Assembly: GCA_037447655.1 (NCBI GenBank) | Contig: JBBHKE010003407.1 | Location: forward strand, 64,001-76,746 | Source: Zygnema cylindricum | Lineage: Eukaryota; Streptophyta; Zygnematophyceae; Zygnematales; Zygnemataceae | Length of the DNA stretch: 12,746 bases | Reading direction: 5' to 3' | In this document: positions 10,804 through 12,746 of the stretch, piece by piece | Layout: each line of letters starts with the position of its first letter | Numbering within the stretch: the stretch's first letter is position 1 | Notes under the pieces: generated by a model | Database searches by the model: none | Seen by the model: only the letters and a program-made list of their open reading frames with translations | What the model was told of the DNA's origin: nothing | Made by a program: the position numbers and the translations under genes

Positions 10804-11295
10804 TTTAGAAAAACAAAAAATGTTTTTGAAACTATGTGCATTATTGCATTACTAAACTGGATTTATTTGTCAGTGGACGTTTGGCCCGCTTCTTTCCTGA
10901 GCTGAAGCCAATATGAAAAACTGGTTTTGTTTAGGGGCCATCTTTCAGTGCAATTGCTGCTGTGTATCTTTTCCATCTTTTCTATCTTATGCGTTATGTA
11001 TTTTATGCTTACTCATCTTACTTGACGAATATGTAGCATAAAATGAAAAGGTGGACCGCCCATCGCTATTGGTGTATATCATTCATTTGGTCGCTACTTT
11101 TTCTGGCAGAAAATCACAAGATAATGTGAATAACACTCTTACAAGGAGAAAAACAAAAGAGTCCACAACACTCTGCACTTAAATGTACCATGTTCAATGT
11201 GAGATTTCACTTTTGCAGCAAATTCATTCTGTTTTTCTCGATGGTGCCGGTCATTTTTTTTGCGACATTGTTTTGACATCTTGCCTCTATTTCAG
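10804..11295. other. Unassigned AT-rich interval
   Basis: Short open stretches exist here, but none could be tied to a protein family or to a consistent splice chain. The only recognisable sequence is the 15-base terminal-repeat match described separately at 11056-11070. Confidence 0.5.
11056..11070 (+). repeat. Isolated copy of the element's terminal repeat
   Basis: The 15 bases ccgcccatcgctatt are identical to 8171-8185, the left end of the inverted-repeat element plus two flanking bases. Similarity stops after this, and no matching right end (aatagcgatgggc) is found in the rest of the window. It may be a remnant of a related element or a diverged family member. Confidence 0.45.
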
Positions 11296-11404
11296 CCGCG
11301 GGTCAGGGGCGCAGCGTGTTGGAGTCCCACGAGTGCGCTAGGAAAGAACGTGACATGTGTGCCACGGTATTATGGAAGATTTTACATGGAGATCGATATC
11401 TTTG
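11296..11404 (+). CDS. Possible terminal exon of an unknown gene
   Basis: Directly after a good acceptor (ctctatttcag) the GC content rises clearly against the surrounding DNA. With two leading bases, the frame reads AGQGRSVLESHECARKERDM, then CATVLWKILHGDRYL and a TGA at 11402-11404. The charged, cysteine-containing composition looks more protein-like than the competing frame, which stays open to 11601 as a 113-codon frame from an ATG at 11260 with hydrophobic and aromatic content. No matching upstream exon with a phase-1 donor could be chosen with confidence. The family is not recognised, and the minus strand is also partly open here. Confidence 0.25.
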
Positions 11405-11601
11405 ATTTTCTTTTAGTGTTGCCTTGGATGATTTCCTCCGTACTTGTAATTGATGTTTTTCGAGAGGAGGAGCACTGGTGGCACTCTCTTTTCCGTCCTC
11501 TTGAGTCTTTTTTCTGTCAACGTTTATCTGTGGCCTTAGAGTGTGTGCAAGATTCTACCCTCCAATTTGCGATCGCAGTTATTGATTGTCGACAGTTTTA
11601 A

Positions 11602-12172
11602 GGATCTTTCTCAGAGTGCTCTGCCATGCTTGGGTGATTTGAAGGGCTCTGCTAAGGGAGAAATATTTAGTCATGTTTGAGATGGGTTGGTTTCTGGTGC
11701 GTTTCTTTGATGTTGGTTCTGAATTTGTTGTTCCTTTTCTCACCCTGTTAGTTTAACCCTTTACCGGGTGTTAGTTCGGGCAGTGAAGTGTCTTTGACTG
11801 TCTAAATATGCCTTCGTGAATCAAAATGAGGGGAACAGGTTATTAACTTTGATTACCTTATAAGGTTTTAATCTTCCCTGCTGCAAAGAAATGCTTCACA
11901 AGAATCAGCTTTGAACGGTCCAAACTTCATCTTACTAACATGTACAACTAACTGTCTATGTCCATAACAATAGGAACGCCATGTCTATATGTACATCACT
12001 GTTTCTTAAGTATGGTGAGATCTGCATTCACTATACATGAAAATCCCTACATATGGAAAAAGAGAGTCAAGATTCCTTATTTTCACTTTTCTTTTCCCAT
12101 AGATGGTGATTTTTAAATAACAGTGTAGACAATCACAAAATTTGCGGTTAAAAAATGGTATAATAACACTCA
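11602..12172. other. Unassigned interval, no gene seen
   Basis: T-rich on the plus strand with frequent stops in all frames. The right part probably contains the 3' UTR of the minus-strand exon that ends at 12173. No RNA gene or repeat was recognised. Confidence 0.55.
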
Positions 12173-12271
12173 TCATTTGTCTTTCTCCTTGTAAACTTCT
12201 TCTAATGTGGTCTCTAATTCATCCGCAAAATCTGTCAAGTTTCCTTCCACCATATTATTCACAGGTACTTC
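12173..12271 (-). CDS. Last exon of an unidentified minus-strand gene
   Basis: In transcript direction a long T tract and TTGTCGCAG form an excellent acceptor at 12272. The exon then reads EVPVNNMVEGNLTDFADELE, followed by TTLEEVYKEKDK and TGA (12175-12173): 32 codons, phase 0 if the acceptor is right. It is acidic and probably helical, like a C-terminal tail. The opposite strand is open in one frame but reads as low-complexity hydrophobic sequence. No upstream exon could be placed with certainty. A start at 12553 (MSKSKDMQT, followed by a weak GTTTGC donor) would join in frame to give 41 residues, but the donor is poor. The preceding exon may lie right of the window. The family is not recognised. 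Confidence 0.45.
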   Translation of the reverse strand, partial: EVPVNNMVEGNLTDFADELETTLEEVYKEKDK

Positions 12272-12688
12272 CTGCGACAAGTCAAAAAAAAAAAAGATTC
12301 AGATTAGAAAAGGAAAAAAAATGAGATGTGAAAGAGAAAGAAACAGCCAAGGACAATCTTTAGAAAACTTTAAAAATAAAACACTAGTGGATACAATTGT
12401 ATTCAAATACACGCCTCTGTGAAACAATCTGAAAATTGCTTCTCGAAGACACAACTTTTGAAATGAAGGAAAAATTGCAAGAAAGAATAGCCACGGCAAA
12501 AGAAAATAATCGAGAACAGGCAAACAGTTTGCATGTCTTTTGACTTTGACATATCTATGAAGAGGAAAGTAGAAAGGAACTTCGCTGAAAATTGGAGACT
12601 TAAACTCAAAACAAATGATAGCCGATCCTTCAACAAAAAAAACCCTAAGAAATACAAAAAATACAAAAATTACAAAAAAAAGTGGAAC
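12272..12688. other. Probable intron or intergenic DNA of the minus-strand gene
   Basis: Very T-rich in the minus direction, with several T tracts and candidate acceptors (for example TTTTCAG near 12588). The open frames present are compositionally biased. A 36-codon lysine/glutamate-rich frame on the plus strand (12433-12543) is judged an A-rich artefact. Confidence 0.4.
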
Positions 12689-12746
12689 TTATTCGAGCAT
12701 AGTCCGATTCAAATCGAGGAGTTTATAATAAAATCTTCTACAATAC
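12689..12746 (-). CDS. Possible 3' end of another minus-strand reading frame, cut by the window edge
   Basis: From the right edge, one minus frame reads YCRRFYYKLLDLNRTMLE and then TAA at 12691-12689; the other two minus frames have stops. The composition is plausible for protein, and the YYKLLDLNRTML stretch loosely recalls the first helix of NTF2-like proteins. It is too short for any assignment. The stop precedes a possible GTTCCA donor, so it cannot be spliced on in this frame. The plus strand is also open here. Confidence 0.2.
   Translation of the reverse strand, partial: YCRRFYYKLLDLNRTMLE

Noticed and set aside
12433-12543. Plus-strand lysine/glutamate-rich frame resembling a coiled coil
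   Set aside because: The region is A-rich because it is opposite T-rich intron-like DNA; there is no good splice donor or acceptor, and the frame is bounded by stops.
1-12746. tRNA, rRNA, CRISPR arrays, viral or toxin genes
   Set aside because: No cloverleaf with A/B boxes, no rRNA-like conserved blocks and no regularly spaced repeats were found. The retroviral-like protease domain belongs to the cellular DDI1 family, not to an integrated virus.

Overview
This is nuclear DNA from an AT-rich, intron-rich eukaryote. The coding pieces are short exons joined across GT-AG introns of about 140 to 1230 bases, and no bacterial-style operons or ribosome binding sites are visible. The two well-supported proteins look plant-like: a DDI1-type ubiquitin shuttle protease and an AVT3-type vacuolar amino acid transporter. 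A plant, streptophyte alga or other alga/protist is the best guess; the sequence does not fix the lineage.

Bases 1-6593, minus strand: most of a DDI1 gene. Thirteen exons can be placed by homology and splice phase. They encode an N-terminal ubiquitin-like domain, the helical HDD domain and the retroviral-like aspartyl protease domain. The gene runs off the left edge before any UBA domain or stop codon. In its fourth intron lies a degenerate but open copy of the 3' part of exon 4, with its own acceptor and donor and the same splice phase. This candidate mutually exclusive exon is the most unusual thing in the window.

Bases 6594-7373: divergent intergenic region that should carry the promoters of both main genes.

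Bases 7374-10187, plus strand: a complete five-exon AVT3-like transporter of 420 residues. Its second intron carries a 163-bp non-autonomous inverted-repeat element with perfect 18-bp ends. A 15-base match to one end recurs at 11056-11070.

Bases 10188-12746: mostly unassigned. A possible small spliced gene (10265-10803) and a possible GC-richer exon (11296-11404) lie on the plus strand, both weakly supported. A better-supported last exon of an unknown minus-strand gene ends at 12173, and a short minus-strand reading frame enters from the right edge.

Nothing shows that the two main genes act together. DDI1 would work in cytosol/nucleus on ubiquitinated proteasome clients, AVT3 in the vacuolar membrane. 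All exon joins were read by eye and have not been tested against transcripts.
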